A program made the translations under genes and the position numbers. From Rotaria socialis (Eukaryota; Rotifera; Eurotatoria; Philodinida; Philodinidae), in contig CAJNYU010000034.1 of NCBI GenBank assembly GCA_905331475.1, forward strand, positions 196,154 through 260,153: 64,000 nt of DNA, in the 5' to 3' direction. The notes under the pieces were generated by a model. That model saw only the letters and a program-made list of their open reading frames with translations. It had not been told where the DNA came from and did no database searches. Shown piece after piece: positions 63,593-64,000 of the stretch (position 1 is the first letter of the stretch; every line of letters begins with the position of its first letter).

Positions 63593-64000
63593 TTTACAAT
63601 ATCTGAAATGGTAAAAATTGTTTTCAGTATCAAAATCAAATGAAGAGTTTTTTTTTAAGTGAAAATAGAAAGAAATTTAATGCGTTGAAATTACTGTTTG
63701 CCTAAATAAGCAAGCAACTACATAACCAATCGATGAAGAGTCGACTCGTATTGACTAATAAGAAAGTAGTTTTGAACAACTAAGAAAATTTATTGATTGT
63801 AAGCGAACGACATCTCATCAGGTTTCAGGAAAACGCTTTTTATTTATTGAAACGAATTTTTTAAAACAATTGTTTGATGTTCTGTGAAAATTCTATTGAT
63901 AACTATTACACTTTTATTATGAATAGGTATTAATTATGTAAAATTTCATTTTTCCTTTTCAACAAACACATAATAATAACTAAGGAGAACAATCTTTAAA
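63593..64000. other. MYBBP1A upstream flank
   Basis: About 0.4 kb upstream of the MYBBP1A start, AT-rich. No further gene is supported before the window ends. The cluster promoter may lie here or beyond. Confidence 0.4.

Overview
The window reads as nuclear DNA of a small metazoan. It is AT-rich and its genes are split by many short introns, mostly about 45-70 bp. Gene families are animal-type: NIM1 kinase, ATP6AP1, tandem-repeat galectins, MTRES1, ATE1, MYBBP1A and senataxin. A bdelloid rotifer is my best guess, because of intron size, base composition, gene density and leader-length splice acceptors just upstream of several start codons. That is inference, not proof. No bacterial operons, rRNA, tRNA or CRISPR arrays were seen.

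Left part (1-19.2 kb). The 3' part of a DDX6/Me31B helicase (+) has a foldback MITE in its intron. MRG15/MORF4L1 (+) follows, with a large intron that carries a hAT-like foldback element with an exact 8-bp target duplication. Next come a four-pass membrane protein with LDL-receptor class A repeats in its first extracellular loop (+), a NIM1-like kinase (-) ending in a CaaX-type tetrapeptide, and ribosomal protein uL24/RPL26 (+).

Middle part (19.2-43 kb). A gene-poor 3 kb stretch contains an N next to a near match to an Illumina P5 adapter. It is followed by ATP6AP1/Ac45 (+), an unrecognised protein (+), a short GC-rich hAT-like MITE, a CDK1/2-type kinase with PATAIRE in place of PSTAIRE (+), a small secreted cysteine-rich protein (-), two neighbouring two-domain galectin genes (-), and an unrecognised 746-residue protein with two Cys clusters (+).

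Right part (44.2-63.6 kb). Five minus-strand genes lie head to tail with gaps of only about 0.1-0.4 kb, in transcription order MYBBP1A, ATE1, UBE2G1, SETX/Sen1-like helicase, MTRES1. The gaps hold a poly(A) signal and/or a splice acceptor 0-44 nt before the next ATG. This is the arrangement expected of a trans-spliced operon and is the most interesting regional pattern here.

Exon boundaries were worked out by hand from GT-AG sites, reading phase and family resemblance. Where an exact protein length is given, the exon lengths sum to a multiple of three. SETX and MYBBP1A were assembled only in part, so their ends are better supported than every internal exon.
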